From assembly GCF_014655955.1 (NCBI RefSeq), contig NZ_BNBO01000062.1, positions 1-51,918 of the forward strand: 51,918 nt of DNA, given 5' to 3'. Origin of the DNA: Kitasatospora indigofera (GTDB taxonomy: Bacteria; Actinomycetota; Actinomycetes; Streptomycetales; Streptomycetaceae). Of the stretch, positions 1 to 7,141 are shown piece by piece (positions within the stretch are counted from its first letter, which is position 1; each line of letters opens with the position of its first letter). Both the position numbers and the translations under genes were made by a program. The notes beneath the pieces are model-generated. The model was not told the DNA's origin and did no database searches. It saw only the letters and a list, made by a program, of their open reading frames with translations.

Positions 1-26
1 CCGGCGGACCGTCACCGGACCGCCGG
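1..26. terminator. Possible terminator hairpin after the CDF gene
   Basis: CCGGCGG (1-7) pairs perfectly with CCGCCGG (20-26) around a 12-nt loop, about 48 nt past the stop of the leftward CDF gene. There is no T-tract, as is usual in this window. It sits at the window edge, so its full extent is unknown. Confidence 0.35.
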
Positions 27-73
27 GGCCACGTCCTGCCGTGCGCACAACCTCGACGCACCGTCAGGACCGT

Positions 74-1252
74 TCAGGTGAGCGGCTCGTGGTCGATGTG
101 CACGGTGACCCCGAGCAACCGGGGCACCGCCCCCACCACGGCCCGCTCGGCCGCCTCCGCGACCCGGTGCGCGGCCACCACCGAGAGGGTGCCGTCCACC
201 ACCACCTCGGCCTCCGCGCGCAGGGCGTGCCCGATCCAGCGCATGCGCAGCGCGCCCACGCCGCGCACGCCGTCCACGGCGCGCAGGGCCCGCTCCGCGG
301 CGTCGACCAGCGCCGGGTCGACCGCGTCCATCAGCCGGCGGCCGATCTCGCGGACCGAGCCGCGCAGCACCGCCAGGATCGCCACCGTGATCAGCAGCCC
401 GACCACCGGGTCCGCCCACGGCAGGCCGAGCCCCGCGCCCGCCGCGCCGGCCAGCACGGCGAGCGAGGTCAGCCCGTCGGTGCGGGCGTGCAGACCGTCC
501 GCGACCAGCGCCGCCGAGCCGATCCGGCGGCCGGTGCGGATCCGGTAGCGGGCCACCCACTCGTTGCCCAGGCAGCCGGCCAGCCCGGCGCCCGCCACCG
601 CCCAGAGATGGGTCGCGGGCTGCGGGTGCAGCAGCCGCTCGAAGGCCGTGACGGCGGCGAACACGGCGGAGGCCGCGACGGTCAGCACGATCACCACGCC
701 CGCCAGGTCCTCCGCCCGCCCGTACCCGTACGTGTAGCGGCGGTCGGCCGCGCGCCGGCCGAGCAGGAAGGCGATGCCCAGGGGGACGGCGGTGAGCGCG
801 TCGGCGAGATTGTGCACGGTGTCCCCGAGCAGCGCCACCGACCCGGACATCAGCACGATCGCGCCCTGCGCGAGCGCCGTCAGCCCGAGCACCAGCAGCG
901 AGACCCAGAGGGTGCGCAGGCCCTCCGCGGAGGACTCCAGGGCGGCGTCGACCTTGTCGGCCGCCTCGTGCGAGTGCGGGCGCAGCAGGTGGCCGATCCG
1001 GTGCCGCAGCCGCCCGTGCGGCCCGCGGCGGCCGTGATCGTGGGCGCCGTGATCGTGGCCGTCGTGATCGTGGCTGTGGGCGGCCCGGTGGCCGGCCCCT
1101 GGCCCCTGGCCATCGTCGTGATCATGGCCGTCGTGCGCACGCGGCTCCGGGTGAGGGTCCGGGTGAGGATCCGGACGCGATTCCGCCTGCGGCCCCGACG
1201 ACGGATTCGAGTGCGGATTCGAGTGCGGATGAGGATGCGCGTGGACCTCCAT
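74..1252 (-). CDS. Cation diffusion facilitator (CDF) family metal exporter with His-rich N-terminus
   Basis: A 392-aa membrane protein of the CDF (ZnT/CzcD) family, which exports Zn2+ or related divalent cations by proton antiport. Residues 1-90 are dominated by His/Asp (HDHDD, HSHDHDGHDHG), a likely cytoplasmic metal-buffering tail. About six membrane segments follow. The paired HxxxD metal-site motifs are visible as HNLAD in the second segment and HARTD in the fifth. The C-terminal region ending VHIDHEPLT matches the ferredoxin-like dimerisation domain. The ATG at 1252 has no good ribosome site. An AAGGGAG motif (1275-1281) instead precedes an out-of-frame ATG at 1271, so coupling to a short overlapping ORF is possible. 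The metal cannot be read from sequence; zinc is the family default. Confidence 0.9.
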   Translation of the reverse strand: MEVHAHPHPHSNPHSNPSSGPQAESRPDPHPDPHPEPRAHDGHDHDDGQGPGAGHRAAHSHDHDGHDHGAHDHGRRGPHGRLRHRIGHLLRPHSHEAADKVDAALESSAEGLRTLWVSLLVLGLTALAQGAIVLMSGSVALLGDTVHNLADALTAVPLGIAFLLGRRAADRRYTYGYGRAEDLAGVVIVLTVAASAVFAAVTAFERLLHPQPATHLWAVAGAGLAGCLGNEWVARYRIRTGRRIGSAALVADGLHARTDGLTSLAVLAGAAGAGLGLPWADPVVGLLITVAILAVLRGSVREIGRRLMDAVDPALVDAAERALRAVDGVRGVGALRMRWIGHALRAEAEVVVDGTLSVVAAHRVAEAAERAVVGAVPRLLGVTVHIDHEPLT

Positions 1253-1603
1253 ATGGCTTACGGTGGCACATCAACTCCCTTGCAGCCACTGCCGTCCTAC
1301 ACCCTCCGACCAGGTGCGAGAGCCTCGCAACTGGGCCTGCCGCGCCCCTGCGCACGGGTTCGCACGGAAGGCCCGGCACCCGCACGCCCGCACCCGCCCG
1401 GCGCCGGCCGTCCGGCGGCCCGGGACCCGGGCGGCGGACAGCGGCCCGGCCGCCCGGAACCGCCCGTCCGCCACTCGGCCGCGCCGCTGTCGATCACGTT
1501 CCGGGTATCCAATCCGATTGGTTACCCTGAGCACCGGCCGATTCCCGTAGAGTGAGCACCGAAGATCCCCCCAGCCGCACATCTCCCTTGCCGAGAGGCA
1601 GAG
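1253..1603. other. Divergent intergenic region between CDF exporter and sigma-like gene
   Basis: These 351 bp separate two divergently transcribed genes and should hold both promoters. The only clear element is the palindrome at 1503-1527. A GAGAGG-type ribosome site lies just before the ATG at 1604. I see no ORF worth calling. Confidence 0.6.
1503..1527. promoter_or_regulatory. 12-1-12 palindrome, candidate operator
   Basis: GGGTATCCAATC (1503-1514) and GATTGGTTACCC (1516-1527) form an inverted repeat with one mismatch around a single base. It lies between the CDF exporter and the sigma-like gene, so a dimeric regulator could control either. The binding protein is unknown. Confidence 0.5.
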
Positions 1604-2074
1604 ATGACCACTCGTCACCCCCGGCCCGCCGGGCCGCCGGAGGAGCCGGGCACCTCGCGTGCCCGGCCCCCGGAACCTGCCATGCCCGTGGAGTACGCGG
1701 CCTTCTGCGAACTGCACCGCCCGCGGTACCTGAGCTACGCCCGGGTGTGGCTGCCCGACGCCGACGAGGCGGCGGACAGCGTCCAGGAGGCCCTCTGCGA
1801 GGTCGCGGTGCACTGGCGCGACCTGCTGGTCAGCCGGAACCCCACGGCGGAGGCCTGGCACATCCTGCGCAGCACCGTGGCCGCGCGACTGCGGGCCGAG
1901 ACCTCCGCCGCCCCCGAACCGCGCGGGTCCGGTCCGGCGGACGAGGACCTGGCGATCCTGCACTACGTGGTCGGGCTCGCGGCCCCGGAGATCGCGGACG
2001 TGGTCGGGTCGGACACCGCCAACGTGGCGGGCCGGCTGCGCCGCGCCCTGCTGCACGAGCCCGCCGACTGGTGA
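1604..2074 (+). CDS. Short sigma-70-like (ECF-type) protein
   Basis: A 156-aa protein. Residues about 30-95 resemble sigma-70 region 2 (YAAFCELHRPRYLSYARVWL, then DADEAADSVQEAL), the core-binding helix pair of ECF sigma factors. After a short linker, LAPEIADVVG-type residues suggest a shortened region 4 helix-turn-helix (AAPEIADVVGSDTANVAGRL). It is shorter than ordinary ECF factors (170-200 aa), and the linker between regions is compressed. It could be a divergent sigma factor or a regulator built from the same fold. GAGAGG lies just before the ATG. No anti-sigma gene is adjacent. Confidence 0.7.
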   Translation: MTTRHPRPAGPPEEPGTSRARPPEPAMPVEYAAFCELHRPRYLSYARVWLPDADEAADSVQEALCEVAVHWRDLLVSRNPTAEAWHILRSTVAARLRAETSAAPEPRGSGPADEDLAILHYVVGLAAPEIADVVGSDTANVAGRLRRALLHEPADW

Positions 2075-2172
2075 CCGACGTCACCGCGTGGCGCCGGGAG
2101 ACCGCCCGCACCCCGGGGAAGGATCGTCCCGGCCGGTGAGCCCGCTCCGGCCACCGAGCCGGAGGTACGTGC

Positions 2173-3372
2173 ATGACCGACGAGCCATCCACCGGGCCAT
2201 CCACCGGGCCGGGCGCCGGACCGGCCGGCCGCGACCCCTCGCGGCGGCCCGACGGGCGGCCCGAACGGCAGCGCGACCGGCAGCCCTTCCGCTCCCGCAC
2301 GGCCGAACTGGCCGGGCAGCAGGCCGCCGCCTGCGAGCGGCTCGGCTCCCCGCTGTACGGCGCCCTGCTCCGCCGGGTCGCCGAGGACGTCACGGCCGGC
2401 GGCCCGTGCGCCGAGGCCCTGGCCGGGCACGAGGACGCCTCCGACGCGGACGCGCTCGCCCTACGGTTGCTCGGCGGCGTCCACGCGCTGGTCCTGACCG
2501 GTCGCGCGCCGGGGCTCGCGGCGCACTACCCGAGCGCGGGCGGCAGGTTCGACCCCCTGCGGCCGGACGCCGGCTGGCCGGCCTTCCGCGCCACCGTCAG
2601 GGACAACCTGCCCTGGGTGCGGGACTGGCTGACCCGGCCCCCGCAGACCAACGAGGTCGGCCGGGCCGTCCTCCTGGTCACCGGCCTGCTCCGGGTCCTC
2701 CCGGCCGGGCTCCCCGTCCGGCTGTTCGAACTCGGCGCCAGCGCCGGCCTCAACCTGCTCGCCGACCGCTTCCGGTACACCGCCGGCCCCTTCGGCCACG
2801 GCCCGGCCGACTCCCCGGTCGTCCTGCGGGAGGCCTGGCAGGACGCCCCGCCCGACTGGCTCCGGCGGGCCGCCGGGGCCACCCCGGCACTCGCCTTCGC
2901 CGAACGCCACGGCTGCGACCTCCGCCCGATCGACCCGGCCTCCCCCGAGGGCGCCCTCGCCCTGCGCGCCTACGTCTGGCCGGACCAGCCCGGGCGCACC
3001 GCCCGCCTGGCCGGCGCCCTGGCCCTGGCCGCGAAGCAGCCCCCCGACGTCCGGCCGATCGGCGCCGCCGCCTTCCTGCGGGAGGTCACCGTGCAGCCGG
3101 GCGCCCTCACCGTGGTCTGGCACTCGATCATGCGCCAGTACGTCCCGGAGGACGAATGGGCCGCCGTGGAGCAGGAGTTGACGCGACTGGCGGAGTCCAG
3201 CAGCCCGGCGGCCCCGTTCGCGTACCTCGCCTTCGAACCGCTCCGCTCCGGCGCCGGGGCCGGGCACCGCTTCGTCCTGACCGTCCGGGCGGGCACCGGC
3301 GCTCCGGAGGTCCTGGCCGAGGCCCCACCGCACGGCCTGCCCGCACGGCCGTACGAGGAACGGCGACGATGA
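2173..3372 (+). CDS. DUF2332 domain-containing protein
   Basis: A 399-aa soluble protein with no signal peptide or membrane segment. After a charged 35-residue N-terminus the body (from QQAAACERLGSPLYGALL) matches the actinobacterial DUF2332 family as I know it. The internal ELGASAGLNLLADRF resembles a methyltransferase motif I, and SIMRQYVPEDEW is also characteristic. Its biochemical function is not established, and a nucleotide or SAM-binding fold is inference only. GGAGGT spaced 6 nt before the ATG fixes the start. It follows the sigma-like gene by about 100 nt on the same strand and is convergent with the DinB-like gene. Confidence 0.8.
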   Translation: MTDEPSTGPSTGPGAGPAGRDPSRRPDGRPERQRDRQPFRSRTAELAGQQAAACERLGSPLYGALLRRVAEDVTAGGPCAEALAGHEDASDADALALRLLGGVHALVLTGRAPGLAAHYPSAGGRFDPLRPDAGWPAFRATVRDNLPWVRDWLTRPPQTNEVGRAVLLVTGLLRVLPAGLPVRLFELGASAGLNLLADRFRYTAGPFGHGPADSPVVLREAWQDAPPDWLRRAAGATPALAFAERHGCDLRPIDPASPEGALALRAYVWPDQPGRTARLAGALALAAKQPPDVRPIGAAAFLREVTVQPGALTVVWHSIMRQYVPEDEWAAVEQELTRLAESSSPAAPFAYLAFEPLRSGAGAGHRFVLTVRAGTGAPEVLAEAPPHGLPARPYEERRR

Positions 3373-3439
3373 CCGGCCTCCCCGCAGTCGGCCCGCACCC
3401 GGCGCTGCCCCACCCGGCCCCGCCGACGCGCACCGGGCG

Positions 3440-4069
3440 CTACGCCGCCGGCACGCCCGTGACGTCGTGGAGGTGGTGCACCGGGTCGTGGATCAGGTAG
3501 CGGGAGAAGCTCGCGACGGTGAACCGCGCCCCGTCACTGCGGTTCCCGGTCCGCTGCCACTGCTCACCGGAGACCCGGTCGAAGCCGCCCGCCAGGATCT
3601 CGGCCGCCTCGGCCAGCTCGGCCGCCACCGTCCGCGGATCCTGCTCCCCGTACCGCTCGGCGAGCGCCGTCTCGTCCTGGTCCCAGTTGGGGAAGAGCGG
3701 GCCGTCCTGGTCGAGCATCAGGTTCAGCCGGACGTGGAACAGCCGGAAGACGTCCCGCACATGGCAGGCGTACTCCAGCGCCGACCACACGTCCGGCCGG
3801 GGCCGGCGGCGCAGCCCGTCCTCCTCCGCGTCGAGCGCGGCCAGCCAGGACGCCGCGTTGGCACGCACCAGGCCGGCCACCTCCTCGGGGACGACCGCCG
3901 GGGTGTCCAGCCCGCAGTCGGGACAGGACCGCTCCAGGACCCAGGTCCAGTCCTTGTCGTCCGGCGTGATCGCGTCCGTGGCGGCCGCCGCCTCCCCGTC
4001 GGCGGGAGCGGTGACGGCGGCGGGAGCGGTGACGGGAGCGGTGACGACGGTGTTCTCAGCAGTGGTCAT
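3440..4069 (-). CDS. DinB superfamily protein
   Basis: A 209-aa protein. After a 40-residue Ala/Val/Thr-rich N-terminus comes a four-helix-bundle DinB-like region. The expected metal-binding histidines are H in EYACHVRDVFRLFHVR (middle) and HDPVHHLHDV (C-terminus). This superfamily includes mycothiol- and bacillithiol-dependent transferases, and the substrate here is unknown. The C-terminal HHLHDV motif is typical of the actinobacterial DinB group. The ATG at 4069 has GGAGG only one base upstream, so the start is not well supported. It is convergent with the DUF2332 gene. Confidence 0.8.
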   Translation of the reverse strand: MTTAENTVVTAPVTAPAAVTAPADGEAAAATDAITPDDKDWTWVLERSCPDCGLDTPAVVPEEVAGLVRANAASWLAALDAEEDGLRRRPRPDVWSALEYACHVRDVFRLFHVRLNLMLDQDGPLFPNWDQDETALAERYGEQDPRTVAAELAEAAEILAGGFDRVSGEQWQRTGNRSDGARFTVASFSRYLIHDPVHHLHDVTGVPAA

Positions 4070-4221
4070 GCCTCCATGGTGGCGGGCCTCGCGAACCCCT
4101 CACCAGCGGCCTTCCCGCCACGGAACGCCGAAATGCCGCCAGCGGGCCGGCCGGGCCACCGCCCCGGCGCTGAAGACCCGCCCGGGCCGAAAACCACTGG
4201 TCGGAGGCGTGAGCGGGAGCC

Positions 4222-4722
4222 ATGCTGGACGTCATGCTCATTCGCGAAGCCACCGCCGCCGACTGGCCGCAGATCTGGCCCTTCCTGCACACGATCGTCG
4301 CCGCCGGTGACACCTTCACCTGGGACCGGGACATCGCCGAGGCGGACGCCCGCGCGATGTGGATGAAGGAGGCCCCCGGCCGGACCTTCGTCGCGGTGGA
4401 CGAGGACGGCACCGTCCTCGGCACCGCCGAGACCCACCGCAACCAGATGGGCGGCGGCTCGCACGTCGCCAACGCCGGCTTCATGGTCGACCCCCGCCAC
4501 ACGGGCCGGGGCATCGCCCGGGCCCTGTGCGCCCACGTCCTGGAACAGGCCCGCGCCGACGGCTACCGCTCGATGCAGTTCAACGCCGTCGTCGAGACCA
4601 ACCACCGCGCGGTGGCGCTCTGGCAGTCCCTCGGCTTCGAGGTGCTGACCACCGTCCCCGAGGCCTTCCACCACCCCGACAAGGGGTACGTCGGCCTGCT
4701 CGTGATGTACCGGAGGCTCTGA
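4222..4722 (+). CDS. GNAT family N-acetyltransferase
   Basis: A 166-aa single GNAT domain starting at MLIREATAADWPQIW. Visible features are the central beta strands (FVAVDEDGTVLGTAE), the acetyl-CoA pyrophosphate-binding segment VDPRHTGRGIARAL (R-x-x-G-R-G-I-G/A form), and the C-terminal NHRAVALWQSLGFEV typical of phosphinothricin/MnaT-type acetyltransferases. The acceptor is unknown. The start is either ATG 4222 or ATG 4234: the GGGAG at 4215-4219 is 2 nt from the first and 14 nt from the second. It is divergent from the DinB gene. Confidence 0.88.
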   Translation: MLDVMLIREATAADWPQIWPFLHTIVAAGDTFTWDRDIAEADARAMWMKEAPGRTFVAVDEDGTVLGTAETHRNQMGGGSHVANAGFMVDPRHTGRGIARALCAHVLEQARADGYRSMQFNAVVETNHRAVALWQSLGFEVLTTVPEAFHHPDKGYVGLLVMYRRL

Positions 4723-4725
4723 CCC

Positions 4726-4760
4726 CGGCAGGACGCGGCAGGACCCGGCAGGACGCGGCG
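4726..4760. repeat. Three tandem 10-bp units (ggacgcggca type)
   Basis: The unit GGACGCGGCA occurs three times in a row with one or two substitutions directly after the GNAT stop codon. A small replication-slippage repeat, probably without function. Confidence 0.6.
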
Positions 4761-4777
4761 GCCCCGGCGACGGGGCC
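4760..4777. terminator. Hairpin between convergent GNAT and HIT genes
   Basis: GGCCCC (4760-4765) pairs with GGGGCC (4772-4777) around a 6-nt loop between two converging genes. A weak but positionally sensible terminator. Confidence 0.4.
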
Positions 4778-4801
4778 TCGCCGGCCCGACGGATGCCCGG
4801 G

Positions 4802-5233
4802 TCAGAGCGCGGCCCTGATCCGCAGCGCCAGTTCGTCCATCCGCCCGTCCGGGACCGGCCGCTCCGAGCCGAGCAGTCCGAACACCCTGGGGCCGCGCAG
4901 CTCCACCGGGTGGTCCACGGCCCGCGGCACGACGTGGAAGTGGACGTGGGCGAAGCCCTCCGCCTCCGCGAACTGCGCGACGTAGGTCTTGGCGCACCCC
5001 GTCGTGGCGGCCAGCGCACGGGACAGCCGGACCTGCCAGCTCCCCAGCGCCGCCGCCTCCGCGTCCGTCAACTCCCCGATCGTGGTGACGTGGCGGCGCG
5101 GCAGCAGCACCAGCCAGCCCGGGAGCGCACTCCCCACGGCGTGCGCCACCCGCCAGTGCTCGTCCACGGCGATCCGCTCACGCGGCGGGAGGCCGGCGAA
5201 CCCGGCCTCCCGCTCACAGCTGTAACAGTCCAT
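4802..5233 (-). CDS. HIT family hydrolase
   Basis: A 143-aa histidine-triad protein. The HIT motif HVHFHVVPR (H-x-H-x-H) is at about residues 94-102, and the N-terminal MDCYSC pair is usual for this subgroup. HIT proteins hydrolyse nucleotide phosphoramidates or Ap(n)A-type substrates, and the specific substrate is unknown. The ATG at 5233 is directly preceded by CCTCCTGGC, the complement of a ribosome site. The true AGGAGG lies about 22 nt upstream, in the other arm of a perfect hairpin (5233-5264). Initiation is therefore structurally occluded, which is unusual. It shares the strand with the upstream small secreted protein gene. Confidence 0.9.
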   Translation of the reverse strand: MDCYSCEREAGFAGLPPRERIAVDEHWRVAHAVGSALPGWLVLLPRRHVTTIGELTDAEAAALGSWQVRLSRALAATTGCAKTYVAQFAEAEGFAHVHFHVVPRAVDHPVELRGPRVFGLLGSERPVPDGRMDELALRIRAAL

Positions 5234-5264
5234 GCCAGGAGGCTAGTTCACCCGCCTCCTGGCA
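5233..5264 (-). promoter_or_regulatory. Perfect 11-bp hairpin burying AGGAGG at the HIT gene start
   Basis: TGCCAGGAGGC (5233-5243) and GCCTCCTGGCA (5254-5264) are exact inverted repeats around a 10-nt loop. Read leftward, one arm contains AGGAGG and the other contains CCTCCT immediately before the HIT start codon. It may end transcription from the small secreted gene, block HIT translation, or both. Confidence 0.6.
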
Positions 5265-5278
5265 CGGGGGCGATCACC

Positions 5279-5521
5279 TCAGCTGCCGCTCCCCTGCACG
5301 GCGCAGAGCGCGTCGACGGAACCCCCCGAGCCGCCCGGCAGCACCCAGCCGAGCAGGCTCTTGCAAACAGCCGCCTCCTGCGGGTTCTTGGGCCCGGTCG
5401 ACCCCTCCGCCCGCGCCGGAGCGGCCAGCATCACCGCCGCCACGGCGGCGACCAGAACGAGGGCGGGCAGAGAAGCGAAGGCGGACGCGGACACGGGAAG
5501 ACGAAGCTGAGGTCTGAACAT
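5279..5521 (-). CDS. Small secreted protein of unknown function
   Basis: An 80-aa protein. Residues 1-39 form a Sec signal peptide: basic start, hydrophobic core (LPALVLVAAVAAVMLAAPARA), cleavage predicted after ARA. The mature part of about 40 residues is Gly/Ser-rich with two cysteines (AVCKSLLGW and DALCAVQG), compatible with one disulfide. No family recognised. Its ribosome site GGAAGGG lies inside a 13-bp hairpin (5528-5570). It sits between the mycosin and HIT genes on the same strand. Confidence 0.7.
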   Translation of the reverse strand: MFRPQLRLPVSASAFASLPALVLVAAVAAVMLAAPARAEGSTGPKNPQEAAVCKSLLGWVLPGGSGGSVDALCAVQGSGS

Positions 5522-5527
5522 GACGGA

Positions 5528-5570
5528 GCCCTTCCGATAGGCGGTGGAGAACCATGACTATCGGAAGGGC
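5528..5570 (-). promoter_or_regulatory. Perfect 13-bp hairpin covering the small secreted gene's ribosome site
   Basis: GCCCTTCCGATAG (5528-5540) and CTATCGGAAGGGC (5558-5570) match perfectly around a 17-nt loop. Read leftward, the arm nearest the ATG at 5521 carries GGAAGGG, the only plausible ribosome site. It also lies just past the mycosin stop, so it may double as a terminator. Confidence 0.6.
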
Positions 5571-5608
5571 CCGGTACTGCTCCGGCCATTCGCCTGACCG
5601 TGGGCGCG

Positions 5609-7048
5609 TCAGCGGTACGGCTGCCCCGAAGGCGGAGCGGGCGGCCCGGACGGCGGAACCGGCGGCCCCTGCGGATACCCGTACGGCTGCTGCTGGGCGC
5701 CGCCGTAGGGCGCCTGCGGGGCCTGCCCGTACGACGCGGGCGGGCCGTAGGGCGCGGCCTGCCCGTACGAGGCCGGGGCGGGCGGCTGGTGCCCCCCGCC
5801 ACCCGGCGGCGGGGGCGGCGGCCCGCTGCCGCCGTTCTTCCGGCCGCGCACGACCAGGAAGGCGACACCCACCACGACCAGGAGCCCCAGCACACCGGCC
5901 AGGGCATAGGCGTAGACCGGGACACCGGAGCTGTCCGTCTTCCCGAGCCCGTCACCGACCACCTTCGCCCCCGGGTCCTTCCCGTCCCCCGTCGGGACGG
6001 GAGCGGGCGAGTCCGGCGAACCCTGCGACTCCGGACGGGACAGCAGCGGATTCTCCTTCGGCCCGTTGTCGACCCCGGGATTGGCGGCCAACGCCTTCGA
6101 CGGCGAAGCGATCCCGTACCCGTAGTGGTCGTTGGGCACCGCCGACCCGTCCGGCGGCGCCACCGCACTCTTGATGATCCGGTTGATCACCTGCCCGGCG
6201 GAGAGGTCGGGGTACTTGGAGCGGACCAGGGCGGCGATGGCGGAGACGTAGGCGGTGGAGTCGGAGGTGCCGGACGCAAACTTGTACTCGGACGACGAAC
6301 TGCTTCCCGGGCTGTAGATTCCCTGCCCCGGCGCTACGAGTGTGACCTCAGGGCCGCTGTTGGACTTCGGCCACATGTTTCCTTGCTGCTCGACAGCCCC
6401 GACGGCAACAACTCCCGGGAATGCGGCCGGATATTCAACCGATCGGTTCCGGTCTCCGGAATTTCCCGACGATGCCACCAGGACGACGTCTTTGGAGACG
6501 GCATAGCCGACAGCATCCCGCGTCTCCTTGTCCAGCCTCAATCCGGACACGCCGATCGACAGATTTACAACCTTGGCTCCGTGGTCGACGGAATAACGGA
6601 TCGCCTCGGCGACCTTCGTCTCCGTACCGGCATCGATTTCACCGTTCTCGTTCAGCGCCACCCGAACCGGAAGAATCTTGGCCTTCGGGGCCAGGCCCAT
6701 GATTCCGGCTCCGTCTCCGTGGCCATGGCCGGCGATCAGGCCGGCCATGCCGGTTCCATGACCGATCTTGTCAACTCGCCCGTCCGTCCCCTCGCCAGAG
6801 AAGTCAGCACCGGGGAGTACTTGACCAGTCAAATCCTGATGCTGATTCGAAACTCCACTGTCGACAACCGCAACGATGACGCCGTCGCCTTGAGAGATCG
6901 GCCAGACCGCAGTATCTGCGCGATAATTCTGCAACGGCCACTGAGAATCACGAATGGTGTCAGCCGCGGCTGCGGCGGCTCCAAGGTTCCAGAGCAGGGC
7001 TCCTAGCGCGAACACTGCCACACCACGTACTGGTCGGCTGGTCCTCAA
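5609..7048 (-). CDS. mycP: Mycosin-like type VII secretion-associated subtilisin protease
   Basis: A 479-aa S8 serine protease anchored in the membrane. A signal peptide occupies about residues 1-29. The catalytic triad motifs appear in order: VAVVDSG (Asp), GHGTGMAG (His) and ASGTSDSTAY (Ser). Near residues 375-400 is one membrane segment (YALAGVLGLLVVVGVAFLVV) followed by a Pro/Gly/Tyr-rich cytoplasmic tail. Mycosins process or stabilise ESX/type VII secretion systems. The upstream start at 7048 is TTG, preceded by GGGGTGA. Downstream GTG codons are possible. The first two-thirds (about 6290-7048) are visibly AT-richer than the tail and flanking genes, suggesting a mosaic origin. It follows the WXG genes after a strong terminator-like hairpin. 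Confidence 0.88.
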   Translation of the reverse strand: MRTSRPVRGVAVFALGALLWNLGAAAAAADTIRDSQWPLQNYRADTAVWPISQGDGVIVAVVDSGVSNQHQDLTGQVLPGADFSGEGTDGRVDKIGHGTGMAGLIAGHGHGDGAGIMGLAPKAKILPVRVALNENGEIDAGTETKVAEAIRYSVDHGAKVVNLSIGVSGLRLDKETRDAVGYAVSKDVVLVASSGNSGDRNRSVEYPAAFPGVVAVGAVEQQGNMWPKSNSGPEVTLVAPGQGIYSPGSSSSSEYKFASGTSDSTAYVSAIAALVRSKYPDLSAGQVINRIIKSAVAPPDGSAVPNDHYGYGIASPSKALAANPGVDNGPKENPLLSRPESQGSPDSPAPVPTGDGKDPGAKVVGDGLGKTDSSGVPVYAYALAGVLGLLVVVGVAFLVVRGRKNGGSGPPPPPPGGGGHQPPAPASYGQAAPYGPPASYGQAPQAPYGGAQQQPYGYPQGPPVPPSGPPAPPSGQPYR

Positions 7049-7073
7049 ACCTGTTCACCCCACTCAAAGAAGC

Positions 7074-7107
7074 GGTCGTCCCGTAGATCGGGATCTACGG
7101 GACGACC
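7074..7107. terminator. 16-bp perfect hairpin between WXG-like gene and mycosin
   Basis: GGTCGTCCCGTAGATC (7074-7089) and GATCTACGGGACGACC (7092-7107) are exact inverted repeats separated by two bases. A strong terminator or attenuator for the leftward WXG transcript. Confidence 0.7.
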
Positions 7108-7141
7108 GGTCAGATCGGACTGTCCTCAGGCGGACAGGGAA

